From Goodfellowiella coeruleoviolacea (lineage in GTDB: Bacteria > Actinomycetota > Actinomycetes > Mycobacteriales > Pseudonocardiaceae), in assembly GCF_024171785.1 (NCBI RefSeq), contig NZ_JAMTCK010000007.1:1-64000 (forward strand): a DNA stretch of 64,000 bases. The letters run 5' to 3'. The position numbers were made by a program, and so were the translations under genes. Shown here in pieces: positions 49,309 through 58,645 of this stretch; position 1 is the first letter of the stretch; each line of letters begins with the position of its first letter. The notes below the pieces were generated by a model. It was not told the origin of the DNA. It saw nothing but the letters and a program-made list of their open reading frames with translations, and made no database searches.

Positions 49309-52300
49309 TTGAGGGGACGACGGAGACGGCCGGCTGTCGCGGGCGCGGTTGTCGTGGCGGTGGCGGCGGCGGTGGTACCGGGTGCCGGCGCCTCGGCCGC
49401 GCCGGCCGAGCGCGTGGTGTCGGCGTCGGCGCAGGCGGGGCGGTCGGTCACGCTGATCACCGGTGACCGGGTGGTGGTCGGCGGACCGGAGGGGATCAGT
49501 GCCCGGCCCGCCACGGGGCGGGAACACGTCAGGTTCTTACGGCAGGCGGGGCCGGACGGCACGCTGGTCATTCCCGAGGACGCGGCCACGCTGGTGGCCA
49601 ACGGGAGCCTGGACCGGCGGCTGTTCAACGTGACCAGGCTGGTGGAGGTCGGCTACGACGACACCAGCCGTCCGGACCTGCCGCTGATCGTCGGCCACGC
49701 GGACGGCCAGGCGCGGTCGGCGGCACTGGGTGCGGCCGCCCAGGTGACGCGTGAGCTGGCCAGCATCGGCGCCACCGCGGTGCGCGCGGACAAGGCGCGC
49801 GCCGCCGAGTTCTGGGCGGGGGTGCGCGGCACCGGGGCGACCGCGACGACCATGGCCGCCGGCGTCACGCGGATCTGGCTGGACGGGCCGGTGCGGGCCA
49901 CCCTGGACCACAGCGTGCCGCAGATCGGGGCGCCGCAGGCGTGGCAGGCCGGGCACACCGGCAGGGGCGCCACGGTCGCCGTGCTGGACACCGGCATCGA
50001 CACCAGCCACCCGGACCTGGCCGACGCGGTGATCCGGGCCCAGGACTTCACCGGCAGCGAGTCGGGCACGGACGACCGGGTCGGCCACGGCACGCACGTG
50101 GCCTCGACGATCACCGGCGGCGGCACGGCCAGCGGCGGCCGGTACCGCGGGGTCGCGCCGGACACCGCGCTGGTCAACGGCAAGGTGCTGGACGACGGTG
50201 GCGGCGGCGCCGAGTCGTGGATCATCGCCGGCATGGAGTGGGCCGCGGCGTCGGGCGCCGATGTGGTCAACATGAGCCTGGGCGGCGGCCTTCCCGAGGA
50301 CGGCACCGACCCGATGTCCCAGGCGCTGAACCGGATCTCCGAACAGACCGGGGCGCTGTTCGTGGTGTCGGCCGGCAACAGCGGTGGCGCGCCGGGCAGC
50401 CCGGCCGCGGCGGACCGGGCGCTGACCGTGGGCGCGGTGGACCGGAACGACGCGCTGGCCGAGTTCTCCAGCCGGGGGCCGCGCTGGGTGGACCGGGCGA
50501 TCAAGCCGGACCTCACCGCGCCGGGCGTGGACATCGTGGCCGCGCGGGCCGCGCACGGGCAGCTCGGTGACCCGGTCGACCAGTCGTACACGCGGTTGTC
50601 GGGCACCTCGATGGCCGCGCCGCACGTGGCCGGGGCGGCGGCGATCCTGGCCGGGCAGCACCCGGACTGGACGGCCGAACAGCTCAAGGCCGCGCTGATG
50701 GGTGCGGCCAAGCCGATCGGCGGGCAGTCCGTGTTCGAGCAGGGCGCCGGCCGGGTGGACGTGGCGCGCGCGGTGGCGCAGCCGGTGTACGCCACGCCGG
50801 CCAGCCTGTCCAACGGCGTCGCCCGGTGGCCGCACGGGGACGACGCCCCGATCGTCCGAACCCTCACCTACCACAACGCCGGCGCGCAGCCGCTCACCCT
50901 GGAGCTGGCCGCGGACGTGCGCGACCCGGCCGGCAACCCGGCGCCCGCCGGCATGGTCACCGTGGCACCGAGCCGGGTCACCGTGCCCGCGGGCGGCCAG
51001 GCCGAGGTGACGGTCACCACGACGACCACTGTGGACGGTCCGGACGGCGACTACACCGGCCGGATCACCGCGACCGGCGGCCAGGTCTCGATCCCCACGC
51101 CGATCGCGGTGACCAGGGAGGTGGAGAGCTACGACGTCACGCTGCACTTCCTGGACCGGGCCGGGAAGGCCACGCCCGAGTACTCGTTCCGCTTCGTCGA
51201 CGTCGACCACCCGCAGGCGTACCTGTCCTACGACGCCTCCGGCACGGTGGTCGCCCGACTGCCCAAGGGGCGCTTCTACTTCGAGGCGGGTGTGCAGGAC
51301 CAGGTCGCGGACGGGTGGGAGTACACCAACGTGATCGAGCCCGAGTTCACCGTGACCGGGGACGCCGAGGTCACGGTCGACGCCAGGGCGGGCAAGCCGG
51401 TCGGGGTCACCGTGGACCGGGCGAATGCCCGACCGGGATCGTCCTACCTCTCGTACGGCCTGCGAACCAGCTGGGGCGACACCGGCCTCAGCATCATCGG
51501 GCGGGACTTCGCCGGGCAGTACACGCGCCCGTCCAGCACGTCCGCGCCGGGCAGGTTCACCTTCGAGATCGGCGCGGTGCTGGCCGAACCGGACGGCAGG
51601 GGCGGATTCGCGGGCAGCCCGTACCTGTACCACGTGCGCCAGTCCGAGGACGCCCTGGTGCCCGCGGACCTGGTGCGGCACAGCGCGGACCGGGACCTGG
51701 TCCGGGTGCGCTCCGAGCACGCGGCGACCGTGCCCGGCCGGCATGGCGTGCGCGAGGAGATGGTGAGCGCGCCGCTGCCGTTCGGCCTCACCGAGTACTA
51801 CAGCCCGAATGTCCCGTGGTACAGCACGTTCAGCGAGACCACCGACCCGGACGACTTCGACGCGCGGGAGAGCTACCTGTCCACGGTGCCCGCGCGGACG
51901 TTCTCGGCCGGCCGGCCGGTGCTGGAGCGGTGGAACACCGGCGTGTTCGGGCCGGCGTTCCCGCTGGAGCCGGGCTACCCGGCGGACCTGGCCGGGCGGG
52001 AGGGCGACACCCTGGGGTTCAACGTCCCGCTGTTCACCGACCAGGCGGCCGACCACGGTGGCGGAGCGCGAACCACCAGCGGGGGCACCGTGCTGTACCG
52101 GGACGGCGAGCGGGTCGGCGAGACCGCCTATGCCGGCTACGGCCGCTTCCCGGTGCCGGCGGGGCGGGCGTCGTTCCGGCTGCACACCGAGGCCACCCGC
52201 GGTGGTGCGGGGCAGCTGTCCACGTCGGTGCGCGCGGACTGGACGTTCGCCTCGGACACCGTCGCCGGTGCCGAGCCGGCGGCGCTGCCGCTGACCGCGG

Positions 52301-52605
52301 TGCGGTTCGCCCCGGTGCTGGACGAGCACAACCGGGCGCCGTCGGGCGTGCCGTTCCCGGTGCCGCTGTACCTGCAGCGCAACGGCCAGGACAAGCCGGG
52401 CGAGGTGCGTGAACTCGCCGTGTGGGCGTCCTTCGACGACGGCGCGACCTGGACGGCGGTGCCGGTGCGCACGGTCGCCGGGCAGCGGCTGGCGTTCCCG
52501 CACCACCCCAGGGGCGCGGGGTACGTGTCGTTGCGGGCCAGTGCGACCGACGCCGAGGGCAACGCGGTGGAGCAGACCATCATCCGGGCCTACGCCCTGA
52601 AGTAG
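49309..52605 (+). CDS. Large secreted subtilisin-like serine protease
   Basis: A 1098-residue S8 peptidase. A signal peptide (RGRRRRPAVAGAVVVAVAAAV) is followed by a propeptide to about residue 195. The catalytic domain has Asp in VAVLDTGIDTSHPD, His in GHGTHVAST, Asn in VSAGNSGG and Ser in SGTSMAAPHVAG. The long C-terminal part (about 500-1098) has beta-sandwich-like modules with EVTVTTTTTVDGPDGDYTG-type segments. TTG 49309 is preferred because GGGGAGG lies 4 bases upstream and it gives a clean signal peptide; GTG 49258 is also in frame. It is probably a nutritional extracellular protease. Confidence 0.92.
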   Translation: MRGRRRRPAVAGAVVVAVAAAVVPGAGASAAPAERVVSASAQAGRSVTLITGDRVVVGGPEGISARPATGREHVRFLRQAGPDGTLVIPEDAATLVANGSLDRRLFNVTRLVEVGYDDTSRPDLPLIVGHADGQARSAALGAAAQVTRELASIGATAVRADKARAAEFWAGVRGTGATATTMAAGVTRIWLDGPVRATLDHSVPQIGAPQAWQAGHTGRGATVAVLDTGIDTSHPDLADAVIRAQDFTGSESGTDDRVGHGTHVASTITGGGTASGGRYRGVAPDTALVNGKVLDDGGGGAESWIIAGMEWAAASGADVVNMSLGGGLPEDGTDPMSQALNRISEQTGALFVVSAGNSGGAPGSPAAADRALTVGAVDRNDALAEFSSRGPRWVDRAIKPDLTAPGVDIVAARAAHGQLGDPVDQSYTRLSGTSMAAPHVAGAAAILAGQHPDWTAEQLKAALMGAAKPIGGQSVFEQGAGRVDVARAVAQPVYATPASLSNGVARWPHGDDAPIVRTLTYHNAGAQPLTLELAADVRDPAGNPAPAGMVTVAPSRVTVPAGGQAEVTVTTTTTVDGPDGDYTGRITATGGQVSIPTPIAVTREVESYDVTLHFLDRAGKATPEYSFRFVDVDHPQAYLSYDASGTVVARLPKGRFYFEAGVQDQVADGWEYTNVIEPEFTVTGDAEVTVDARAGKPVGVTVDRANARPGSSYLSYGLRTSWGDTGLSIIGRDFAGQYTRPSSTSAPGRFTFEIGAVLAEPDGRGGFAGSPYLYHVRQSEDALVPADLVRHSADRDLVRVRSEHAATVPGRHGVREEMVSAPLPFGLTEYYSPNVPWYSTFSETTDPDDFDARESYLSTVPARTFSAGRPVLERWNTGVFGPAFPLEPGYPADLAGREGDTLGFNVPLFTDQAADHGGGARTTSGGTVLYRDGERVGETAYAGYGRFPVPAGRASFRLHTEATRGGAGQLSTSVRADWTFASDTVAGAEPAALPLTAVRFAPVLDEHNRAPSGVPFPVPLYLQRNGQDKPGEVRELAVWASFDDGATWTAVPVRTVAGQRLAFPHHPRGAGYVSLRASATDAEGNAVEQTIIRAYALK

Positions 52606-52622
52606 GGGCGGGCGAGCAGCTG

Positions 52623-52660
52623 GGCGGGGCCGTCACCCAGGGGTGGGTGGCGGCCCCGCC
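52623..52660 (+). terminator. Hairpin terminator after the subtilase gene
   Basis: GGCGGGGCCG-T-CACCC pairs with GGGTG-G-CGGCCCCGCC around a six-base loop, a stem of about 15 bp starting 17 bases after the stop. There is no T run. Confidence 0.65.
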
Positions 52661-52680
52661 GGCCGTCCGGCGGACCAGTG

Positions 52681-52694
52681 TTTCAGATTTGAAA
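52681..52694. promoter_or_regulatory. Distal copy of the MarR-type operator
   Basis: TTTCA-GATT-TGAAA is a palindrome shared almost exactly with the site at 52770. It lies 121 bases before the marR start and could allow looping or serve a second promoter. Confidence 0.5.
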
Positions 52695-52769
52695 AACATC
52701 CTCTGGATGGCTGCTGTGCTGGAGAGTTTCCTTCTGGAGTTGGCCGAACAGCGGGCCACCGGGCATGTT

Positions 52770-52783
52770 GTTCAGATTTGAAA
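52770..52783. promoter_or_regulatory. Proximal MarR-type operator in the marR promoter
   Basis: GTTCA-GATT-TGAAA lies between TTGTTC (52768-52773) and TAGCGT (52790-52795), which are 16 bases apart. TAGCGT stands 6 bases before the GTG of marR, giving a leaderless message. Binding here would block transcription of marR and pirin. Confidence 0.6.
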
Positions 52784-52801
52784 GAGTGGTAGCGTGGTGG
52801 C

Positions 52802-53281
52802 GTGGTCGAGCAGTTGAACCAGGCGCAGTTGCGGTGCTGGCGCGCCTACATCGAGACGAGCCTGTGGCTGAACGCCCAACTGGAGGACGACCTGCGGTCG
52901 GCCACCGGGCTGAGCATGACCGACTACCAGGTGCTCGTCCTGCTCTCCGAGGCCCCGAGACAGCGGCTGCGCATGGGGGAGTTGGCCAACCGGATGGCGT
53001 TCGCGCCCAGCCGGGCCACCTACCAGGTGGACTCCATGGCCAAGCGCGGGCTCGTGGTGCGCGAGAGCTGTCCGGAGGACCGGCGCGGCAGCCAGGCCGT
53101 GCTCACCGCCTCCGGGCTGTTGACGCTGCGCGAGGCCGCGCCGCACCACCTGGTCTCGGTCCGGCGGCACTTCGTCGACGCGCTCGACGAGGCGGAACTG
53201 GCCTGCCTCACCCGGGCCTTCGAGCGGCTCGGCAAGCGCGGCGGCACGCCCCCGGCCACATCCCAGGACACCCAAGCCTGA
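52802..53281 (+). CDS. MarR-family regulator
   Basis: A 159-residue winged-helix regulator. The recognition part MGELANRMAFAPSRATYQVDSMAKRGLVVRESCPEDRRGSQAVLT (interrupted by variable residues) is typical MarR, and a helical dimerisation end follows. GTG 52802 is used. The pirin gene starts 13 bases after its stop, so the pair forms one operon, probably repressed through the TTTCA-GATT-TGAAA sites. Confidence 0.9.
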   Translation: MVEQLNQAQLRCWRAYIETSLWLNAQLEDDLRSATGLSMTDYQVLVLLSEAPRQRLRMGELANRMAFAPSRATYQVDSMAKRGLVVRESCPEDRRGSQAVLTASGLLTLREAAPHHLVSVRRHFVDALDEAELACLTRAFERLGKRGGTPPATSQDTQA

Positions 53282-53294
53282 CAAGGAGACCACC

Positions 53295-54284
53295 ATGCCG
53301 GCCATCACCGTGGACGACGTCCTCGTCCTGCCCCGCCTGCCCGAACTCGACCCCGCGACCACCCGGTACCGGGAGGTCCGGCGGCTGACCACCGCGCCGA
53401 GCGGCTTCGAGGGCGAGGGATTCCCGGTGCGGCGCGCCTTCGCCGGCGTGCCCCAGCCCGAACTGGACCCGTTCCTGCACCTCGACCAGATGGGCGAGGT
53501 GGACTACGCGCCCGGTGAGCCCAAGGGCACCCCGTGGCACCCGCACCGCGGCTTCGAAACCGTCACCTACATGATCGACGGGATCATGGACCACCAGGAC
53601 TCGAACGGCGGTGGCGGCAGCATCACCAACGGCGACACCCAGTGGATGACCGCCGGGAGCGGGCTGCTGCACATCGAGGCGCCGCCCGAGCACCTGGTGG
53701 TCAGCGGCGGCCTGTTCCACGGCCTGCAGCTGTGGGTGAACCTGCCGCGCGCCAAGAAGCTGGCGCCGCCGCGCTACCAGGACATCCGGGGCAGTGCGGC
53801 GGCCCTGCTGACCACGCCCGACGGCGGCGCGCTGATCCGGGTGATCGCCGGGGAGGTGGCCGGCCACCGCGGGCCGGGCAGCACGCACACCCCGATCAGC
53901 GTGGTGCACGTGAGCCTGGAGCCCGGCGCCCAGCTGGACCTGCCGTGGCGGTCCGACTTCAACGCGCTGGTCTACGTGCTCAGCGGTCGGGGCGGCGTGG
54001 GACAGCAGGGCCGTCCGGTGCACACCGGCCAGCTGGCCGTGTACGGCCGCGGTGACGCGCTGCGGGTGCGCGCCGACGCCAGCCAGGACGGCAACGCGCC
54101 CCGGCTGGAGCTGTTCGTCATGGGCGGCGAGCCGATCAGGGAGCCGGTCGCGCAGTACGGGCCGTTCGTGATGAACACCCGCGAGGAGCTGATCGAGGCG
54201 TTCGAGGACTACCAGGCCGGCCGGCTCGGGGTCGTCCCGGCCGAGCGGGTGCCGCACACCCCCGCGCCGGGGGAGGGCGCCTGA
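53295..54284 (+). CDS. Pirin-family bicupin
   Basis: A 329-residue two-domain cupin. The metal site is PWHPHRGFETVTYMIDG (two His) together with the His and Glu of GSGLLHIEAPPE. The LFHGLQLWVNLPRAKKLAPPRYQ segment is the pirin hallmark. Pirins can act as quercetinases or redox-sensing partners; the sequence does not tell which. ATG 53295 follows AAGGAG. It is co-transcribed with marR, as pirin and quercetinase genes often are. Confidence 0.92.
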   Translation: MPAITVDDVLVLPRLPELDPATTRYREVRRLTTAPSGFEGEGFPVRRAFAGVPQPELDPFLHLDQMGEVDYAPGEPKGTPWHPHRGFETVTYMIDGIMDHQDSNGGGGSITNGDTQWMTAGSGLLHIEAPPEHLVVSGGLFHGLQLWVNLPRAKKLAPPRYQDIRGSAAALLTTPDGGALIRVIAGEVAGHRGPGSTHTPISVVHVSLEPGAQLDLPWRSDFNALVYVLSGRGGVGQQGRPVHTGQLAVYGRGDALRVRADASQDGNAPRLELFVMGGEPIREPVAQYGPFVMNTREELIEAFEDYQAGRLGVVPAERVPHTPAPGEGA

Positions 54285-54591
54285 ACCGAGCCGGGTCAGC
54301 CGGATCGAGGTGGGTCGAGGTGCGCGTGGGCCGGGTGCGGGCCCGCGTGCGCCGGTTGGCGCAGTGCCCGCCGCCGTTCGTCGGCTGTGGGTTCGCGGCC
54401 CGGTTCAGCGCGTGCGGAAGCCGGTACACTGGGCAAACCGCCGTGGCGACCGTGTCGGCAACGTGTGGTGTGCAACATGCGGACGGATGCGGTGGGGCGG
54501 CTCACGAGGTCGCGGTGTTCGGTGTGGAAACCACAGTGCGTGCGGCGTTTTCAGGTCAGGTCAGGGCAGGAACAGGAAAAGGGTTCAAGCG
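54285..54591 (+). promoter_or_regulatory. Cold-shock gene promoter and long 5' leader
   Basis: There is no other gene in this 307-base gap. TACACT (54425-54430) with TTCAGC about 15 bases upstream looks like the promoter, leaving an untranslated leader of about 155 bases before the GTG. Long structured leaders are typical of cold-shock genes. The leader holds GGTGTGGAAACCACAG and an A-rich AACAGGAAAAGGG just before the start. Confidence 0.5.
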
Positions 54592-54999
54592 GTGGCTACA
54601 GGCAGCGTTGTCAGGTTCGACAAGACTCGCGGGTTCGGTTTCATCGCCCCGGACGAGGGCGGTGACGACGTCTTCGTGCACGCGTCGGTGCTCAACGACG
54701 ACGCGCAGTTGATGGTCAGCGGGACGCGGGTGCAGTTCCAGGTCATGGAGGGCGAGCGCGGGCTCAAGGCGTTCGGGGTGCAGATCCTGGAGACCCCGGC
54801 CCCGGTGACGCCCCGGGTGGATGTGCGCACGGTGTCCCGCGAGGACGACCTGTGCGACGTGCTCTCCACGGCGGAGTTCGCCCAGAAGATCACCGACGTG
54901 CTGATCGAGGTGGCTCCCGCGGTGACCGGCGCGCAGATCGTGCAGGTCCGCCAGCGCCTGGTCAGCTTCGCCCAGTCGCACGGGTGGATCGAGGGCTGA
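54592..54999 (+). CDS. Cold-shock domain protein with C-terminal extension
   Basis: A 135-residue protein. Residues 1-65 are a cold-shock domain with RNP1 KTRGFGFIAPDEGG and RNP2 DVFVHAS, binding single-stranded nucleic acid. After a Pro-rich linker (ETPAPVTPRVD) comes a helical extension (about 85-135, LCDVLSTAEFAQKITDVLIEV) that normal 67-residue Csp proteins lack. The same extended form is known from actinomycetes, and its role is not clear. GTG 54592 follows the A-rich stretch with AGGAAAAGGG. Confidence 0.93.
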   Translation: MATGSVVRFDKTRGFGFIAPDEGGDDVFVHASVLNDDAQLMVSGTRVQFQVMEGERGLKAFGVQILETPAPVTPRVDVRTVSREDDLCDVLSTAEFAQKITDVLIEVAPAVTGAQIVQVRQRLVSFAQSHGWIEG

Positions 55000-55055
55000 G
55001 CCGACAGTCCGCTCGGGTGCGCGGGGCCGGCCGGCCCCGCGCGTAGGCTGCCCGC

Positions 55056-55706
55056 GTGCGGTTCACGGGTTTCGGCGAGTACGCCGTTGACTTCTTCGAC
55101 GGGCTGGAAGCGGACAACTCGAAGGCGTACTGGCTGGACCACCGGGACACCTACCAGTCCGACGTGCGCGCGCCCATGGAGGCGCTGCTGGCCGAGCTGG
55201 CCGAGGAGTTCGGGCCGGGCAAGGTGTTCCGGCCCTTCCGCGACGTCCGCTTCTCCCACGACAAGTCGCCCTACAAGACGCACTGCGGTGGCGTGGTCGA
55301 GCGGGGCCGCGGTGGCGGCGCCTACTACGTGGAGGTCAGCGCGGCCGGCCTGCTGATCGGCGGCGGCTCGTTCGCCATGGCCGCCGACCAGTTGGCCCGC
55401 TACCGCACCGCCGTGGCCGACGAGCGGCGCGGTGGCGAACTGGTCCGCCTGCTGGCCGCGCTGACCAGGCGTGGCTGGGAGCTGCGCGGTGACCGGTTGA
55501 AGACCCGGCCGCGCGGGGTGGCGGCCGACCACCCCCGGCTCGACCTGCTGCGCCACCGCAGCCTGTACGTGGTGCGCTGCTGGCCGCCGGACGACGCGCT
55601 GCACGAGCGGGCGGCGCTGACCCGGGTGCGCGCCGGCTGGCGGCAGGTGCGGGAGTTCAACGAGTGGTGCGCTGACCACGTGGGGCTGAGCGCGCGTCCC
55701 TGGTGA
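55056..55706 (+). CDS. DUF2461 family protein
   Basis: A 216-residue soluble protein. The start FTGFGEYAVDFFDGLEADNSKAYW and the phrase FRDVRFSHDKSPYKTHCGG are the DUF2461 (TIGR02453) hallmarks. No function is established. GTG 55056 is 6 bases after TAGGCT, so the message looks leaderless. Its last 50 bases overlap the convergent VanZ-like gene. Confidence 0.9.
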   Translation: MRFTGFGEYAVDFFDGLEADNSKAYWLDHRDTYQSDVRAPMEALLAELAEEFGPGKVFRPFRDVRFSHDKSPYKTHCGGVVERGRGGGAYYVEVSAAGLLIGGGSFAMAADQLARYRTAVADERRGGELVRLLAALTRRGWELRGDRLKTRPRGVAADHPRLDLLRHRSLYVVRCWPPDDALHERAALTRVRAGWRQVREFNEWCADHVGLSARPW

Positions 55707-56049
55707 CCGGGTTGCCCCGGGCGACGACCGCCCCGACCAGGCAGCCGGCCAGGCCCACGGCCGCGCCCACCACGTCGGTGAGCGCGTCGAGCACGTCGCC
55801 GTCCCGCCCGATCGGCAGCAGCGACTGGAGCACCTCGGAGCCGGCCGCGTAGCCGAGCAGCAGCACGGCCAGCTGCCAGGTGCGGACGATCCCGGCGGCG
55901 TAGCCGGTGATCGCCAGCAGCGCGAACAGACCGGCGTGCACGAGCTTGTCCGTGCCCGGTGGCGCGCTGGGCACACCTGACTCCGGGGTGAACAGCACGA
56001 CCACACTGAGCAACACCGCGGCTACGAAGGGAATAATTCGAGGGGGCAC
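55657..56049 (-). CDS. VanZ-like membrane protein
   Basis: A 130-residue protein with four membrane segments. The conserved DKLVHAGLFALLA and GRDGDVLDALTDVVGAAVG segments match the VanZ-like family. Members may confer low-level teicoplanin or lipoglycopeptide resistance, but most are uncharacterised. GTG 56049 is used. The 3' end overlaps the DUF2461 gene by 50 nt on the other strand. Confidence 0.85.
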   Translation of the reverse strand: MPPRIIPFVAAVLLSVVVLFTPESGVPSAPPGTDKLVHAGLFALLAITGYAAGIVRTWQLAVLLLGYAAGSEVLQSLLPIGRDGDVLDALTDVVGAAVGLAGCLVGAVVARGNPVTRDARSAPRGQRTTR

Positions 56050-56131
56050 GCCCAGAATTGTCCCGTCCCGCCGAAGATTACCCGTGGGTACATCCGGATC
56101 GGTCCAGCATGCGGCGCTAGGCTGCTAGAAC

Positions 56132-57556
56132 GTGAGCCGACGTGCGAAGATCGTCTGTACCCTCGGGCCAGCCACCTCCACCGAAGAGAAGGTGCGCGAC
56201 CTGGTAGCCGCCGGCATGGACGTGGCCAGGATGAACTTCAGCCACGGCAGCCATGCCGACCACAAGCAGGTCTACGACCTGGTTCGGGCCGCGGCCCGCG
56301 ACTCGGGCCGGGCGGTGGGCATCCTGGCCGACCTCCAGGGCCCGAAGATCCGGCTCGGCAGGTTCGCGGCCGGCCCGGTCGAGTGGCGTACCGGTGACGT
56401 CGTCCGGGTCACCGTCGAGGAGGTGCCCGGCACCCACGACCGGGTTTCCACCACCTACAAGGGACTGGCCAGGGACGCCAAGGTCGGCGACCGGCTGCTG
56501 GTCGACGACGGCAAGGTCGGCCTGGTGGTCACCGACATCGAGGGCCCCGACGTGGTCTGCGAGGTCGTGGAGGGCGGCCCGGTCAGCGACAACAAGGGAC
56601 TGTCCCTGCCCGGCATGGACGTGTCCGTGCCGGCCATGAGCGAGAAGGACATCGAGGACCTGGAGTTCGCGCTGGGCCTCGGCGTGGACTTCGTGGCGCT
56701 GTCCTTCGTGCGCTCGCCCGCCGACATCGACCTGGTGCACCAGGTGATGGACCGGGTCGGCAAGGGCCGCCGGCCGGTCATCGCCAAGCTGGAGAAGCCG
56801 GAGGCCGTCGACAACCTGGAGGCCATCGTGCTGGCCTTCGACGGCGTCATGGTCGCCCGCGGTGACCTGGGCGTGGAACTGCCGCTGGAGTACGTGCCGC
56901 TGGTGCAGAAGCGGGCCATCCAGATCGCCAGGGAGAACGCCAAGCCGGTGATCGTGGCCACCCAGATGCTCGACTCGATGATCGGCAACTCCCGGCCGAC
57001 CCGGGCCGAGACCTCGGACGTGGCCAACGCCGTGCTGGACGGCGCCGACGCGCTGATGCTGTCCGGGGAGACCAGCGTCGGGCGCTACGCCATCGAGTCC
57101 GTGCAGACCATGAGCAAGATCATCATGGCGGTGGAGGCCGAGTCCACCGTGGTGCCGCCGCTGACCCACGTGCCGCGCACCAAGCGGGGGGTCATCTCCT
57201 ACGCGGCCAGGGACATCGGCGAGCGGCTGCACGCCAAGGCACTGGTCGCCTTCACCCAGTCGGGCGACACGGTGCGCCGGCTGGCCCGGCTGCACACGCC
57301 GCTGCCGCTGCTGGCCTTCACGCCCGAGCAGGAGGTGCGGAGTCAGCTATCTCTCACCTGGGGGACCGAAACGTTCTTGGTGCCTAAGGTGGACTCCACC
57401 GACCAGATGGTGCGCCAGGTGGACCAGTCGATGCTGGCCATGGACCACTACCAGGCCGGCGACCTGGTTGTCATCGTCGCTGGCTCGCCGCCCGGGACGG
57501 TCGGCTCGACTAACCTCATCCGGGTACACCGTCTGGGTGAAGAAGACCACGCCTGA
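56132..57556 (+). CDS. pyk: Pyruvate kinase
   Basis: A 474-residue glycolytic enzyme. KIVCTLGPATSTEEK and MDVARMNFSHGSHADH open the barrel. LQGPKIRLG, the active-site Lys region PVIAKLEKPEAVDNL and MVARGDLGVELPLE follow, and the C-terminal allosteric domain is complete. GTG 56132 lies 8 bases after TAGGCT (56118-56123). It is a single-gene unit followed 44 bases later by tesB. Confidence 0.97.
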   Translation: MSRRAKIVCTLGPATSTEEKVRDLVAAGMDVARMNFSHGSHADHKQVYDLVRAAARDSGRAVGILADLQGPKIRLGRFAAGPVEWRTGDVVRVTVEEVPGTHDRVSTTYKGLARDAKVGDRLLVDDGKVGLVVTDIEGPDVVCEVVEGGPVSDNKGLSLPGMDVSVPAMSEKDIEDLEFALGLGVDFVALSFVRSPADIDLVHQVMDRVGKGRRPVIAKLEKPEAVDNLEAIVLAFDGVMVARGDLGVELPLEYVPLVQKRAIQIARENAKPVIVATQMLDSMIGNSRPTRAETSDVANAVLDGADALMLSGETSVGRYAIESVQTMSKIIMAVEAESTVVPPLTHVPRTKRGVISYAARDIGERLHAKALVAFTQSGDTVRRLARLHTPLPLLAFTPEQEVRSQLSLTWGTETFLVPKVDSTDQMVRQVDQSMLAMDHYQAGDLVVIVAGSPPGTVGSTNLIRVHRLGEEDHA

Positions 57557-57600
57557 TCTCGGTCCGTGACCCCGGACCGGGGTACGACCGAGGAGGTCAC

Positions 57601-58545
57601 GTGACTGAGGCAGCACGCGCCGCGGCGGCCGACCCCGCCGCCGCGGCTGCGGCGGTCCCCGTGCCGATGACACCCGACGGTGTCGCGTACGGACAGCCGG
57701 TGCTCGACCGCCTGGTCGCGCTGCTCGACCTGGAGCGCATCGAGGAGAACATCTTCCGCGGGGTGAGCCCGGCGGAGTCGCCGGTGCGCGTGTTCGGCGG
57801 TCAGGTCGCCGGCCAGTCGCTGGTGGCGGCCGGGCGGACGGTGCCGGCCGACCGTCGGGTGCACTCGTTGCACGCCTACTTCATCCGGCCCGGCGACCCC
57901 AGCATCCCGATCGTCTACGAGGTGGACCGGATCAGGGACGGCCGCTCGTTCACCACCCGGCGGGTGGTGGCGGTGCAGCGCGGCAAGGCGATCTTCTCGC
58001 TGTCCGCGTCGTTCCAGCTGGACCAGCCCGGCATCGACCACGCCGAACCCATGCCCGAGGTGCCCGGCCCGGAGACCCTGCCCACCTACGCCGAGCAGGT
58101 GGGCGACTACCGGGAGCGGATCGGCGGCATGTCGGCCGTGCCCCGGCCGATCGACATCCGCTACGTGACCGAGCCGCCCTGGCTGGCCCGGGAGACCGGC
58201 CGGCGCGAGGCGCGCAACCAGGTGTGGATGCGGGCCGACGGCAAGCTGCCCGACGACGACCTGCTGCACGTGTGCGTGCTGGCCTACGCCTCGGACCTGA
58301 CCCTGCTGGACGCGGTGCTGGCCAGGCACGGCGTGTACTGGGGCACCGACAAGGTGCTGGGCGCCAGCCTGGACCACGCCATGTGGTTCCACCGGCCGTT
58401 CCGCGCCGACGAGTGGTTCCTCTACGACTGCGCCTCGCCCAGCGCGTCCGGCTCGCGCGGCCTGGCCACCGGCCGGTTCTTCAGCCACGACGGCAGCCTG
58501 GTGGCCACGGTCGTGCAGGAGGGCCTGCTGCGCGTGCTGTCCTGA
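57601..58545 (+). CDS. tesB: Acyl-CoA thioesterase II (TesB type)
   Basis: A 314-residue double hot-dog thioesterase. An Ala-rich start precedes LLDLERIEENIFRGVSP. FGGQVAGQSLVAAGRTV, SLHAYFIRPGDPSIPIVYEV and LASLDHAMWFHRPFRADEW-type residues (ASLDHAMWFH) carry the catalytic Asp and its partners. It hydrolyses acyl-CoA esters in the cytoplasm. GTG 57601 follows a GGAGG site and is near pyk, as commonly seen in actinobacteria. Confidence 0.94.
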   Translation: MTEAARAAAADPAAAAAAVPVPMTPDGVAYGQPVLDRLVALLDLERIEENIFRGVSPAESPVRVFGGQVAGQSLVAAGRTVPADRRVHSLHAYFIRPGDPSIPIVYEVDRIRDGRSFTTRRVVAVQRGKAIFSLSASFQLDQPGIDHAEPMPEVPGPETLPTYAEQVGDYRERIGGMSAVPRPIDIRYVTEPPWLARETGRREARNQVWMRADGKLPDDDLLHVCVLAYASDLTLLDAVLARHGVYWGTDKVLGASLDHAMWFHRPFRADEWFLYDCASPSASGSRGLATGRFFSHDGSLVATVVQEGLLRVLS

Positions 58546-58645
58546 CCCGCTGCTGACCGGGCCCCGGGCCGCGGGCCGCGTCGGCGGGCCGGCCGGCCGG
58601 GCCGCAGGAAATGCGGACCCGGCCGGGGTCTTGCAGGATCGGGGC

